Positions 1 to 8,280 of a stretch of DNA of 64,000 bases are shown here, in pieces (the first letter of the stretch is position 1; each line of letters begins with the position of its first letter). The stretch is taken from the NCBI GenBank assembly GCA_041689615.1, contig JBDNFW010000044.1, positions 1 to 64,000 on the forward strand, in the 5' to 3' direction. Position numbers and translations under genes: made by a program. This DNA comes from UBA7359 sp041689615 (GTDB lineage: Bacteria; Pseudomonadota; Gammaproteobacteria; Eutrophobiales; Eutrophobiaceae). The notes below the pieces were generated by a model. The model was given only the letters and a program-made list of their open reading frames with translations. It did no database searches and was not told the DNA's origin.

Positions 1-675
1 ATCTATCGAACGTAAAACAATATTTACACCTAACTTACCGCGTTTGAAATAAGGATAACTGCCAATACTGACTTCTTTGCAATCGTTTTGAATTTTAGTC
101 ATGCCTTCAGCTAATTTACTTTCAGTTAAGTTGGTACAAACGCTTGCAGACAAGATTGGTGGGCCACTTACTAATCTATCAGTTAGTGCATCGAACATAG
201 CTTGCATGATGCTTGGCACACCAGCTAAGACAAATACATTTTTAATTTGAAACGCGGGAGCGCCGCTAACAGGGTTATCAATTAGTGATGCACCTTCTGG
301 TATGTCTGCCATTTTCAATCGCGCTTCTGTTAGCGTTCCCGGATCGTAGTAAGCTTCCATGATGGCGACTGCTTCTGGATCGCGGAATAATTTCACATTA
401 AATGCTTTGGCGATTGATGCTGTTGTTATGTCATCGTGTGTTGGACCTATGCCACCAGTGGTAAACACGTAGTCATAACTTTCAGAGTACGCTTTTACTT
501 TTCCAATAATGGTTGATTCGATATCTGGAATGACGATGACTTCTGCCAGCACAATGCCCAGCTTCTCAAGATTCTTACCGATGTATGAGATATTCAGATC
601 TTGTGTGCGGCCAGACAATATTTCATTGCCTATTATTATAACGCCGGCAGTTTTCTGCTTAGCATTATTACTCAA
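1..675 (-). CDS. CinA-family molybdopterin-binding-domain protein (COG1058), partial at window edge
   Basis: Reading the minus strand from a TTG at 675 gives a protein beginning MSNNAKQKTAGVIIIGNEIL, then SGRTQDLN. This is the conserved opening of the MoCF_biosynth/COG1058 family (CinA N-terminal domain and short stand-alone relatives). The segment FTTGGIGPTHDDIT, about 70 residues in, is the family's ligand-binding glycine-rich motif. The frame stays open to position 1, so about 225 residues are visible and the C-terminus is missing. No ATG lies in frame between the upstream stop near 729 and residue 1, so TTG is the best start. It lies downstream of panD on the same strand and could be the last gene of that operon. 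Whether a deamidase (full CinA) domain follows cannot be seen; the short stand-alone form is common in gammaproteobacteria. The exact substrate is unknown. Confidence 0.85.
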   Translation of the reverse strand, partial: MSNNAKQKTAGVIIIGNEILSGRTQDLNISYIGKNLEKLGIVLAEVIVIPDIESTIIGKVKAYSESYDYVFTTGGIGPTHDDITTASIAKAFNVKLFRDPEAVAIMEAYYDPGTLTEARLKMADIPEGASLIDNPVSGAPAFQIKNVFVLAGVPSIMQAMFDALTDRLVSGPPILSASVCTNLTESKLAEGMTKIQNDCKEVSIGSYPYFKRGKLGVNIVLRSID

Positions 676-754
676 GGTAATTGTCTCGAAAAAAACTTTT
701 TCATGACTGAACCAATGAGAGATGTTTCATCGGCAGTCAGGAACAACAAGTTTT

Positions 755-1135
755 TTATGCCGCTTGTACCGGAATGTGATCTTTAATGCGGGTGATATTA
801 TTTTCTGCATCAAGATAAACAAGCTTAGGTTTGAAAGTTTTCATTTCATTCTCGTTTAATCGAGCATAGGCACAAATAATAACGCGATCACCGGGATTCG
901 CCTTGTGTGCCGCTGCACCATTAACAGAAAAGATACGCGAATGATCTTCAGCACGAATGGCGTAAGTCGTAAAACGCTCACCATTCGTGATGTTATAAAT
1001 ATCGATCTGTTCATATTCATGAATGCCTGCTTTATCTAGCAGTGCACCATCTATGGCACAAGACCCATCGTATTCAAGCTCTGAATGTGTAACACAAGCT
1101 TGATGAAATTTTGCTTTTAAAACCGTAATTTCCAT
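755..1135 (-). CDS. panD: aspartate 1-decarboxylase PanD
   Basis: This 126-residue protein is the usual length for PanD, a pyruvoyl enzyme that decarboxylates L-aspartate to beta-alanine for pantothenate synthesis in the cytoplasm. The self-cleavage site is visible as YDGSCAID around residues 22-29; the Gly-Ser bond is the one cut to form the pyruvoyl group from Ser25. The later segments NGAAAHKANPGDRVIICAYA and the preceding Tyr/Arg residues match the conserved active-site and fold segments. It sits 59 bases downstream of panC on the same strand, so panB, panC and panD together supply beta-alanine, pantoate and their condensation. A PanM/PanZ-type maturation factor is not visible nearby. Confidence 0.97.
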   Translation of the reverse strand: MEITVLKAKFHQACVTHSELEYDGSCAIDGALLDKAGIHEYEQIDIYNITNGERFTTYAIRAEDHSRIFSVNGAAAHKANPGDRVIICAYARLNENEMKTFKPKLVYLDAENNITRIKDHIPVQAA

Positions 1136-1194
1136 TGTGATAGTGAGTATTTAGATTTAAATGTGGATATTACCTGACATCAAGCAGGGGTCAA

Positions 1195-2040
1195 TCATAA
1201 GGTTTGCACCGCAACATTGTCAATTAGTCGCGCTTTTCCTAACCAAGTCGCTGCTATTACTATAAGCTTTTGATTTACTGGTACTTTTAGCGTCTCCGCA
1301 TCGCAAATACTTAAATATTCCGGTTTAAAACCGGCTTCTTTTAAAGTCGAAATAGCCTCTCTTTCGAGCTTTCCATAATCCTTGTCACCATTTTCAATCG
1401 ATTTTGCAACTTCACTGATACATTCATGCAGTAATGGTGCCTGCCGCCGTTCGCTCTCCGTTAAATACTGATTGCGCGAGCTCATCGCTAACCCATCGTC
1501 CTCTCTGACCGTAGACGAACCAATAATTTCTATGGGTAAATTCAAATTTTTTACCAAACTTCGAATGACTAATAATTGTTGATAATCTTTTTCGCCAAAT
1601 ATTGCCATATCTGGCTGCACGATGTTAAATAATTTAGTAACAACTGTAGCAACCCCTTTGAAATGTCCGGGTCGAAATTTACCACAGTAAATTGAATCCA
1701 GTTCCGGTACGGTAACTTCCGCCGTCACTTCATTTTCATGAGGATAGATTTCGTTATTATCAGGAATAAAAACCAAATCGACATTTAAGTTTTCTAACTG
1801 CTTCAGATCAGATTCTAAAGTTCGCGGGTAATTATCAAAATCTTCACCTTCAACAAATTGCGGCGGGTTCACAAACAGACTGACAACAACATAATCAGCG
1901 CGCGCTTGTACTTGTTTAACTAACGATAAATGTCCTACATGTAAATTACCCATCGTTGGAACAAGCGCGATTGTTTTTTCTGAACGTCGAACCGTAGCGA
2001 GTTGCTCGCGCAAACTTTTAATTTTTGAAATCTGTTGCAT
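1195..2040 (-). CDS. panC: pantothenate synthetase PanC
   Basis: A 281-residue pantoate-beta-alanine ligase, which condenses pantoate with beta-alanine using ATP. The nucleotidyltransferase signature PTMGNLHVGHLSLV (HxGH at about residues 34-37) and the KMSKS-like AMSSRNQYL segment (about 185-193) are both present, as are FGEKDYQQL and the conserved GRPGHFKGV-like stretch (here FRPGHFKGVATVV). The ATG overlaps the panB stop codon by one base (TAATG), so the two genes are translationally coupled, and panD follows 59 bases later. The length is normal and no key motif is missing. Confidence 0.98.
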   Translation of the reverse strand: MQQISKIKSLREQLATVRRSEKTIALVPTMGNLHVGHLSLVKQVQARADYVVVSLFVNPPQFVEGEDFDNYPRTLESDLKQLENLNVDLVFIPDNNEIYPHENEVTAEVTVPELDSIYCGKFRPGHFKGVATVVTKLFNIVQPDMAIFGEKDYQQLLVIRSLVKNLNLPIEIIGSSTVREDDGLAMSSRNQYLTESERRQAPLLHECISEVAKSIENGDKDYGKLEREAISTLKEAGFKPEYLSICDAETLKVPVNQKLIVIAATWLGKARLIDNVAVQTL

Positions 2041-2837
2041 TACTCGAATGAATGTTTGGCTGACGGGTATGATTTATCTTTTACTTGTTTAATGTAATCT
2101 TTGACTGCATCAGAAATTGAATCTTTTCCTTCTAGGAAATTTTTTAAAAACCTGAATTTTTTTCCTGTTATGCCTAACATGTCGTACAAAACCAAGACCT
2201 GTCCATCACAATCTACGCCTGCACCAATACCTATGGTCGGAACATCCAACATTTCTGTCACTTCTTTTGCTACCTTTGAGGGAATACATTCCAATACCAG
2301 ACAATCTATACCTGCTGCTTGTATCGCCAAAGCATCTTGTTTCAATTTTTCGGCAGTATCATCTGTAGTCGCTTGCACTCGGAATGCATCACTAGTTGTA
2401 AATGATTGAGGTGTTAAACCGAGATGACCACAGACTGGAATATTATTTCTTTTGATGGCAGCAATAATTTCACACATCTCTCTACCTCCTTCCAGTTTGA
2501 CAACATCAGCTCCACCTTCATTAATAAGACTTGTTGCATTTTCAACAGCCTGTTCAGGTGACGTATAACTTTGATATGGCATATCACTGATGATGAGTGC
2601 ATGTTCACGAACATCATTGACTATTCGAGTATGGTATTTCATGTCATCCATCGTCACGTTGACAGTTGTATTTTTTCCATGAAGAACCATTCCTAAAGAA
2701 TCACCAACTAATAACACGTCAATACCTGCTTCATCTTGCAATTTTGCAAAACTCGCATCATATGAAGTTAAACAGGCAATTTTTTCACCTGCTGATTTCA
2801 TTTGTTTCAATGTATTAACGGTAATTTTTTCAGTCAT
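2040..2837 (-). CDS. panB: 3-methyl-2-oxobutanoate hydroxymethyltransferase PanB
   Basis: A 265-residue ketopantoate hydroxymethyltransferase, catalysing the first committed step of pantothenate synthesis (methylene-THF plus ketoisovalerate). The conserved ACLTSYDASFA, LLVGDSLGMVLHG (metal-binding Asp), KLEGG and GHLGLTPQ motifs appear in order, and IGIGAGVDCDGQVLV near residue 200 is the C-terminal signature. The gene begins inside the end of the upstream deoxynucleoside kinase gene (4-base overlap) and ends in a one-base overlap with panC. This indicates a tightly packed operon. Confidence 0.98.
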   Translation of the reverse strand: MTEKITVNTLKQMKSAGEKIACLTSYDASFAKLQDEAGIDVLLVGDSLGMVLHGKNTTVNVTMDDMKYHTRIVNDVREHALIISDMPYQSYTSPEQAVENATSLINEGGADVVKLEGGREMCEIIAAIKRNNIPVCGHLGLTPQSFTTSDAFRVQATTDDTAEKLKQDALAIQAAGIDCLVLECIPSKVAKEVTEMLDVPTIGIGAGVDCDGQVLVLYDMLGITGKKFRFLKNFLEGKDSISDAVKDYIKQVKDKSYPSAKHSFE

Positions 2838-3478
2838 AGCTCTTTCGGATTGAAATAATGTTTGCCCTTTGGAAGCTGGCTAATATGTTCAAGCAATAAA
2901 TTATAATCTGTGTCATTACCAGACAAATCAAAATCATTGGTATTCACAATTAGTAGAGGTGATGTTGAGTAGTAATAAAAAAACTCAACATAAGCTGCCG
3001 ATATTTTTTTAACATAATTACGATTAATGGGTCGTTCATAATCATGCCCACGTTCAATAATTCGTTGCATTAACGTATCGATAGGTGCTTGTAAATAAAT
3101 CACTAAATCTGGAACTGGCGCGTCTAAGGTTAGTCGATCGTAGACTTGTTTATATAAAGATAATTCATCCTCATCCAAAGTAATAGAAGCAAATAATTTA
3201 TCTTTCTCAATTAAAAAATCCGATACTTGTACCGGCTTAAACATGTCTGTTTGTCGCAGCGATTCTATTTGCTTTGCACGTTGAAATAAAAAATATAACT
3301 GTGTCGGTAAGGCAACTGATTTTGGATCAGAATAAAAACGGGGAAGAAATGGATTTTCTGTTGCTAACTCCAACATTAATTCAGTATTAAATGTTTTGGC
3401 TAAACGTTTAGCCAATGTCGTTTTACCAACACCTATCGGCCCTTCAACAACAATATAATCTGGATGGCGTTTGCTCAT
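2834..3478 (-). CDS. deoxynucleoside kinase family protein (dAdo/dGuo kinase-like)
   Basis: A 214-residue P-loop kinase of the deoxynucleoside kinase family, which phosphorylates deoxyribonucleosides for nucleotide salvage. The Walker A motif is GPIGVGKTT at residues 14-22. The segment ATENPFLPRFY (about 39-49) contains the substrate-contacting acidic region, and RGHDYERPI near 143 resembles the Arg-rich lid with the family's ERxR-type motif. In many gammaproteobacteria such a gene lies between folK and panB, as here, overlapping both neighbours by 4 bases. Substrate preference (adenosine, guanosine or pyrimidine deoxyribosides) cannot be read from the sequence. Confidence 0.85.
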   Translation of the reverse strand: MSKRHPDYIVVEGPIGVGKTTLAKRLAKTFNTELMLELATENPFLPRFYSDPKSVALPTQLYFLFQRAKQIESLRQTDMFKPVQVSDFLIEKDKLFASITLDEDELSLYKQVYDRLTLDAPVPDLVIYLQAPIDTLMQRIIERGHDYERPINRNYVKKISAAYVEFFYYYSTSPLLIVNTNDFDLSGNDTDYNLLLEHISQLPKGKHYFNPKEL

Positions 3479-3966
3479 GGCAAAATCTCTAAGCCATCTT
3501 GATCAAGGTTTGCTAATAAATCACTAATTAATCCTTTTCCTGGAATAACACAGTCAGGATTAATTTCAGCTAGTGGCACAAGAACAAAAGCACGATTCAG
3601 CATCTCAGGATGAGGAATGGATAAACGATCATTTTGAATAATTTCTTCGCCAAACATTAATATATCCAGATCCAGTGTTCTTGACCCCCAACGTTCATTA
3701 CGCACGCGGCCATGTTCATTTTCAATTGCTTGTAAACCATCCAACAATGCTAACGACTCCAACTCGGTTTCTATTTGAACAACGGCATTAATATAATCAT
3801 CCTGATCTTGTGGGCCTACTGGCTTACTTTTATACAAAGAAGAAATGCTTGTCGTACGGGTGGATTGTATCTCGCCGAGCGATTGAATGGCAGCAATTAC
3901 GTGTTGGCTGGGAGAACCTATATTACCGCTTAGGTTACTACCGAGGCCAATATAGACAGTCGTCAT
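3475..3966 (-). CDS. folK: 2-amino-4-hydroxy-6-hydroxymethyldihydropteridine pyrophosphokinase FolK
   Basis: A 163-residue HPPK of normal length. It transfers pyrophosphate from ATP to the pterin precursor in tetrahydrofolate synthesis. The opening YIGLGSNL, the segment YKSKPVGPQDQDDYINAVV, and the signature RWGSRTLDLDILMFG (about residues 116-130, with the metal-binding DLDI aspartates) are diagnostic, followed by IPHPEMLNRAFVLVPL. Its start overlaps the end of pcnB by 4 bases and its end overlaps the deoxynucleoside kinase gene by 4 bases. The pcnB-folK pairing is classic for gammaproteobacteria. Confidence 0.98.
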   Translation of the reverse strand: MTTVYIGLGSNLSGNIGSPSQHVIAAIQSLGEIQSTRTTSISSLYKSKPVGPQDQDDYINAVVQIETELESLALLDGLQAIENEHGRVRNERWGSRTLDLDILMFGEEIIQNDRLSIPHPEMLNRAFVLVPLAEINPDCVIPGKGLISDLLANLDQDGLEILP

Positions 3967-5294
3967 GAATCAGTAGAGTTATTATTACGGCGACCCCTAG
4001 GTTTGCGACGCGTGCGAGGTTTATGAAAACCGGATTTTATTTTTACCTGACCAGCTAAAGGTTCATCTATCTGTTCTTGAGTCCAATAATCAACCAATTC
4101 TTGTAATGGTTCACCTGCCTCAGCACGTAATAATAAAAAATCATAAGCAGCGCGAAATTTTTGATGCATTAATACCCGCAACGATCGTTTTTTTGTTCGT
4201 TTGAATCTGACTTGTAAAGACCAGATATCACGCGCCATTTGAGTAAATCGTCTCGGCATGGCAAGACTTAATATTTGTTTCGAGATAACCGTATCACCGG
4301 CAAGTTGCACCGCTTCTATTTCAGACAAACCATTTGCAATATGAGCATCCGCTATGGTTCGCATTGGCTCCCACAAGAATGCTGCTAATAAAAAGCCGGG
4401 GGTTACTGTGTTACCTTCATTCAATCGTTGATCCGTATTTTTTAATGCCTGCATGATAAACGTGTGCGGATAATCTTTTTCATGAGTATCTAGCAATTGA
4501 TCGGTTTGCGGGAAAAGATATTTAAATAAATTGTAATGCCGTAATGTTTCGAATGTTTGTAAGGCACAACCACCCATAAAAAGCTTAAGCATTTCTTCGA
4601 ATAAACGAGCCGGCGGAATACCTTCTAATAATTCTGCATATTGATCAATCGGCTTTTCTGCATCGGGATGAATTCTTAAACCCAGTTTCGCAGCAAAACG
4701 AACTGCGCGAAGCATGCGTACCGGATCTTCAATATAACGTTGCGATGGCTCGCCAATTAACTTTAACTGTCCGGCTTCAAGATCTTTAACTCCGCCAACA
4801 TAATCAACAATCGAAAAATCTTTTATATTGTAAAACAAAGCATTGATGGTGAAATCACGTCGCCAGACATCGTCATCAATATCACCATAAACATTGTCAC
4901 GAATAATCCGACCTTCTTCGATACGCCCTGCGCCTTCATCAGACACATGATGCGGAGCACGAAAGGTAGAGACTTCAATTATTTCATCGCCAAAACGAAC
5001 ATGCGCTAGTCTGAAACGCCGACCAATTAAACGACAATTTCGAAACAATTCGCGGATTTGTTCGGGTTTGGCATCGGTGACCACATCAAAATCTTTAGGC
5101 TCTCTTCCCAATAAAAGGTCCCGAACAGCCCCGCCAACAAGGTAGGCTTTATAATCCGCATTTTTTAATCGATACAATACTTTCAACGCACTCTCGCTAA
5201 AGGATGTGCGGGAAATACAATGTTGATCGCGAGGAATTATTGTTGGCTCGATCTTTAATCGAGCAATATTTGAGGACTTATCCGAACCTGTCAT
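3963..5294 (-). CDS. pcnB: poly(A) polymerase I PcnB
   Basis: A 443-residue nucleotidyltransferase that adds 3' poly(A) tails and promotes RNA decay. The head-domain motif VGGAVRDLLLGREPKDFDVV (about residues 53-72) has the catalytic DxD aspartates, followed by RRDFTINALFYN and EDPVRMLRAVRFAAKLG of the class II tRNA-nucleotidyltransferase/PAP fold. The C-terminus is very basic (FHKPRTRRKPRGRRNNN), as in PcnB rather than CCA-adding enzymes, and probably contacts RNA. It is the first gene of the minus-strand operon and is divergent from tRNA-Glu, 62 bases away. Confidence 0.96.
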   Translation of the reverse strand: MTGSDKSSNIARLKIEPTIIPRDQHCISRTSFSESALKVLYRLKNADYKAYLVGGAVRDLLLGREPKDFDVVTDAKPEQIRELFRNCRLIGRRFRLAHVRFGDEIIEVSTFRAPHHVSDEGAGRIEEGRIIRDNVYGDIDDDVWRRDFTINALFYNIKDFSIVDYVGGVKDLEAGQLKLIGEPSQRYIEDPVRMLRAVRFAAKLGLRIHPDAEKPIDQYAELLEGIPPARLFEEMLKLFMGGCALQTFETLRHYNLFKYLFPQTDQLLDTHEKDYPHTFIMQALKNTDQRLNEGNTVTPGFLLAAFLWEPMRTIADAHIANGLSEIEAVQLAGDTVISKQILSLAMPRRFTQMARDIWSLQVRFKRTKKRSLRVLMHQKFRAAYDFLLLRAEAGEPLQELVDYWTQEQIDEPLAGQVKIKSGFHKPRTRRKPRGRRNNNSTDS

Positions 5295-5308
5295 TTAAAA
5301 ATAATATA

Positions 5309-5336
5309 TTGAGAACACTTAATAGACTCCTATAAT
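5309..5336 (+). promoter_or_regulatory. sigma70-type promoter of tRNA-Glu
   Basis: A -35-like TTGAGA (5309-5314) and a perfect -10 TATAAT (5331-5336) are separated by 16 bases. The start point would fall near 5343, about 14 bases before the mature tRNA 5' end. Inferred from motif match and position only. Confidence 0.6.
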
Positions 5337-5356
5337 AGCTTAGTTGACGCACTATT

Positions 5357-5432
5357 GCTCCCTTCGTCTAGTGGCCCAGGACGTTGCCCTCTCACGGCGA
5401 AAACACGAGTTCGAGTCTCGTAGGGAGCACCA
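5357..5432 (+). tRNA. tRNA-Glu (anticodon CUC)
   Basis: A complete 76-base cloverleaf with encoded CCA. The acceptor stem is GCTCCCT (5357-5363) paired with AGGGAGC (5422-5428), followed by discriminator A and CCA. The anticodon stem-loop reads TTGCC-CTCTCAC-GGCGA, placing CTC at positions 34-36, so it reads GAG. The T arm is ACGAG-TTCGAGT-CTCGT. The D arm (TCGTCTAGTGGCCCAGGACG) matches bacterial tRNA-Glu. The usual gammaproteobacterial isoacceptor has UUC, so this would normally be a second, minor Glu tRNA. It borders the accessory island that follows. Confidence 0.93.
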
Positions 5433-5750
5433 ATAATATCAATTACTTAAATAAGTATAGGCCACCAATCTCAAAATTTAGGTAGTTTTTAGGTAATATG
5501 TGCTGTATTTCTAAAACTCATATCCCTTAATGCCAAGGTCGTAGGTTCGACTTCTACGGCCCGTCATTAAAATCAATAATTCACGTGAAAAAAAACATTA
5601 ATATAAAATAGATGGTGTGATTTTGGTGTAATCTAAGGCATCATTTTTTTGCTTTAAAAATCGAGGCATGAAACTCTACATATTATAAAAATAACCTTGA
5701 GATGGTTTATTTAAGTATGCCAATAAATTCAATTTATAGGGAGAGGGTAA
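5433..5750. other. AT-rich intergenic stretch between tRNA-Glu and the island genes
   Basis: No credible gene. The stretch carries the tRNA-like relic described separately (5515-5565). A good Shine-Dalgarno (GGAGAGG, about 5740-5746) lies just before the GTG start at 5751. No integrase gene is visible. Confidence 0.6.
5515..5565 (+). pseudogene. tRNA 3'-half relic resembling a CAU-anticodon (Met-type) tRNA
   Basis: The sequence ACTCATATCCC, then CAAGGTCGTAGGTTCGACTT, then CTACGGCCCG looks like an anticodon loop with CAT, a variable loop (AAGGTCGT as in initiator tRNA-Met), and an intact T stem-loop (GTAGG-TTCGACT-TCTAC, 5541-5557). The 5' half and a pairing acceptor strand are missing, and there are extra bases after the anticodon arm, so it cannot fold as a working tRNA. 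Orphan 3' tRNA ends are typical leftovers of attachment sites. It lies at the island edge. Confidence 0.5.
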
Positions 5751-6515
5751 GTGAGTGACTGGTGGTATAACGATGGAAATAAAGAAGTTGGACCTATACC
5801 TTTATCTGAATTAACAGAGCTTTATGAAAAGAAAATAGTTTCTACAAAAACCCTTATATGGAAAAAAGGCTTTGATAAGTGGTTAGAATTAAACCAAGTG
5901 AAAGAGTTAAGTAATTTACTTGTCAACGAACCTCCTCCTATTCCTTCAAGTAATTCTAATGCTTCAGTTTTTGTAAATTTTCCTAATTCTGGTCCATGGA
6001 AAAGATTTTTTGCCAGAATATTTGATCTATGGTGGCTAAATTTGCTCTTGCAATTTGTCGTTGCAATCTTTCTAGGTATTTTCTCTCCTGGTTTTGCTAA
6101 TTGGATTGTAGAGCCCGGAGCAGAACAATTATTTGCCATTATGATTATTCCACTGGCATTAATATTAGATGCATTCATACAAGGTTTATTTGGTGCATCG
6201 CCAGGCAAAGCCATGTTAGGGCTTAGAGTTTTGAATTCTGATGGTGAAAGATTGTCTATAGGTGCACATATTGTGAGAAATTTATCTTTGTGGGCTAGCG
6301 GCTTAGCTTTAGGAATCCCTTTTATAAATTTGTTAACATTAGCTAATCAACATTCAAGATTAAAGAAGGGTGATTCAGCTTCATATGATGAACAAGATGG
6401 CTATCAAGTTAAAGCTAAACCTATAAGATGGTATAGATACGCACTATTTAGTTTATTATTTTTTATTCTGTATTTAATAATGATTGGGTTAAGAATTTTA
6501 GCACAACAAATGTAA
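5751..6515 (+). CDS. GYF_2 domain plus RDD-family membrane protein
   Basis: A 254-residue protein. Residues 1-55 form a GYF_2 (DUF4339) domain: WWYNDGNKEVGPIPLSEL, then TLIWKKGFDKWLE, a fold that usually binds proline-rich or partner peptides. A linker with PPPIP follows. Residues 82-250 match the RDD family: RFFARIFDLWW, hydrophobic segments around 95-112 and 127-145, the GASPGKAMLGLRVL motif, and a last membrane segment near 230-248. It probably sits in the inner membrane with the GYF domain in the cytoplasm. Start: GTG at 5751 preceded by GGAGAGG. The next gene, 4 bases downstream, also begins with a GYF_2 domain, so the two are likely co-transcribed. Function unknown. Confidence 0.8.
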   Translation: MSDWWYNDGNKEVGPIPLSELTELYEKKIVSTKTLIWKKGFDKWLELNQVKELSNLLVNEPPPIPSSNSNASVFVNFPNSGPWKRFFARIFDLWWLNLLLQFVVAIFLGIFSPGFANWIVEPGAEQLFAIMIIPLALILDAFIQGLFGASPGKAMLGLRVLNSDGERLSIGAHIVRNLSLWASGLALGIPFINLLTLANQHSRLKKGDSASYDEQDGYQVKAKPIRWYRYALFSLLFFILYLIMIGLRILAQQM

Positions 6516-6519
6516 AACT

Positions 6520-8238
6520 ATGAATTGGTTTTATATAGTAAATAATAAAAAAGAAGGTCCTATAACTCCGGCTGAGCTCAAGGAGTTAATCAGAGAAGGT
6601 ATTATAAAAAGAGGTACTTTGGTCTGGAAAAATGGGATGGACTCCTGGTGTAATGCTGAAGACGCTTTAAATATATTCCCTCCCTCTAAAACAACCAATA
6701 AGAATACCAAAAAAAAATATCTAATTAACTTTTTCGCTTCTCATTGGAAAGGGAATCTATCTATATCAATAAGTGTATGGGCAATGGCTTGTGTAGCGTG
6801 TGTATTTATTACTATTGAGGTTCTTTGTTTTTCTTTATTGGTAGATTATTTTAATCGACAATATATTGCGGTAGCTTATTGGGCAAATACGCTGTTTTTT
6901 TCATTATTGCTGTTTATTTGGTATTTAAAAGGCTCTATCCATTCTGTACTGAAAAATAGCGCCAGAGATGAAAAGACATTAAGAAGTATATCTTTAATAT
7001 TCTTGGTCGGTATATCTTTCATATTTTCATTTAATTTTTATAAAAATCTGACAACCAATTTTATAGAAAGTTATCAAGATGCATTTAGCAATCTTTATGC
7101 AAAGTGGGAAATTAAAGTTATAAATGATGGTTATGACATAGTTTTAAGAGGAGGAGTCGGTGATGGTATAAGCAATGATTTTATAAAATCATTGAAAGCA
7201 AATAAAAATATTAAAATCGTTCATTTGAATCTTAATGTAGGTGGTTATTTGGAAGAGGCTGAAGGAATAGCTGATAATATTCAAAAATATAATCTTGATA
7301 CATATATCAGTACAGAATGCGTTAGTGCGTGTACCTCTATTTTCATAAAAGGCAAGAATAGATATATGAAAGAGAATGCAAAGCTTGGCTTTCACAGAGC
7401 ACATATGCCTGGTTTCGATGCATACAATTATTTAAATGAAGACTTTAAGAACACTTATGCCGAAGCTGGTATTTCGCCTGACTTCATAGAAAAGATTTTT
7501 AATACGCCTCATACTGAAATGTGGTATCCAAGCGGGGACGAATTGTTACGTGCCAATGTAATTGACAAAATTGTATCTGGCGATGCTTTTGCAAAGTCAG
7601 AACTGGTTATCGAAAATTCAATGATTACTGAAGATATATTTCTCGACATACCTCTCTATGCTGCAATCAAAGTTAAAGAGCCTGAGACTTACAAAAAAAT
7701 TATTGATGAAGTAAAACATGCCCTTTTGGATAATAAATCTGAGGAGTATGTTAGAGAACTAGGCTATAAAAATATTCAGCCTCTTAGAGATAAACACTTG
7801 CCATATTCAGATGACGACACACTAATAGCATTTTTTAAATTGGTGCTGAAGCAAATGAAAATTATATCGAAAACCAATAAAGATCTCTGTTTTGACTATA
7901 GTTTTACGGGAGATACTAAGTCAATGCATCAAGCAGTTGCTTTGCTTCCAAAAGATACAATAGAAGATGAAATAGACTTATTGTCAAAGGTACTAATTTC
8001 ATCAGATTTTACAATCGACTTGCCGGATGAGAAAGTCGGAAATTTAATTATTGAAAAGGTCGTAGATAAGACTATCGATGAGCTAGGGGAAAAAAGTGGA
8101 ATATTGTCTGATTTAGGGGCAGCAAATATTAACAAGAGTTTAGCATGTGACGCACTAATAACTTTATTTGAAAACGTACTAGAGTTGCCCAAGAAAGAAG
8201 CTGTAGTTTATATAAGGTTTTCTTATGCCCCAAGTTAA
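6520..8238 (+). CDS. GYF_2 domain membrane protein with ClpP/SppA-like (COG3904-type) domain
   Basis: A 572-residue protein of unknown function. Residues 1-50 form a GYF_2 domain (WFYIVNNKKEGPITPAEL, then TLVWKNGMDSW). Hydrophobic helices lie around 84-108, 117-136 and 157-175. Residues 195-360 resemble the crotonase/ClpP fold of predicted periplasmic proteases: LRGGVGDG, LNVGGYLEEAEGIADNI, TECVSACTSIF and AKLGFHRAHMPG. In that layout Ser269 and His292 would be nucleophile and base, with Gly241-Gly242 near the oxyanion hole. The final 200 residues (from about 370) are helical and unrecognised. The start follows the previous stop by 4 bases with no clear Shine-Dalgarno, suggesting coupling. 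Base composition is very AT-rich. Proteolysis is inferred from the motif, not shown. Confidence 0.72.
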   Translation: MNWFYIVNNKKEGPITPAELKELIREGIIKRGTLVWKNGMDSWCNAEDALNIFPPSKTTNKNTKKKYLINFFASHWKGNLSISISVWAMACVACVFITIEVLCFSLLVDYFNRQYIAVAYWANTLFFSLLLFIWYLKGSIHSVLKNSARDEKTLRSISLIFLVGISFIFSFNFYKNLTTNFIESYQDAFSNLYAKWEIKVINDGYDIVLRGGVGDGISNDFIKSLKANKNIKIVHLNLNVGGYLEEAEGIADNIQKYNLDTYISTECVSACTSIFIKGKNRYMKENAKLGFHRAHMPGFDAYNYLNEDFKNTYAEAGISPDFIEKIFNTPHTEMWYPSGDELLRANVIDKIVSGDAFAKSELVIENSMITEDIFLDIPLYAAIKVKEPETYKKIIDEVKHALLDNKSEEYVRELGYKNIQPLRDKHLPYSDDDTLIAFFKLVLKQMKIISKTNKDLCFDYSFTGDTKSMHQAVALLPKDTIEDEIDLLSKVLISSDFTIDLPDEKVGNLIIEKVVDKTIDELGEKSGILSDLGAANINKSLACDALITLFENVLELPKKEAVVYIRFSYAPS

Positions 8239-8280
8239 AAAACTACTATCAATCTAAAATCACTCTAATTAATAATTAAA

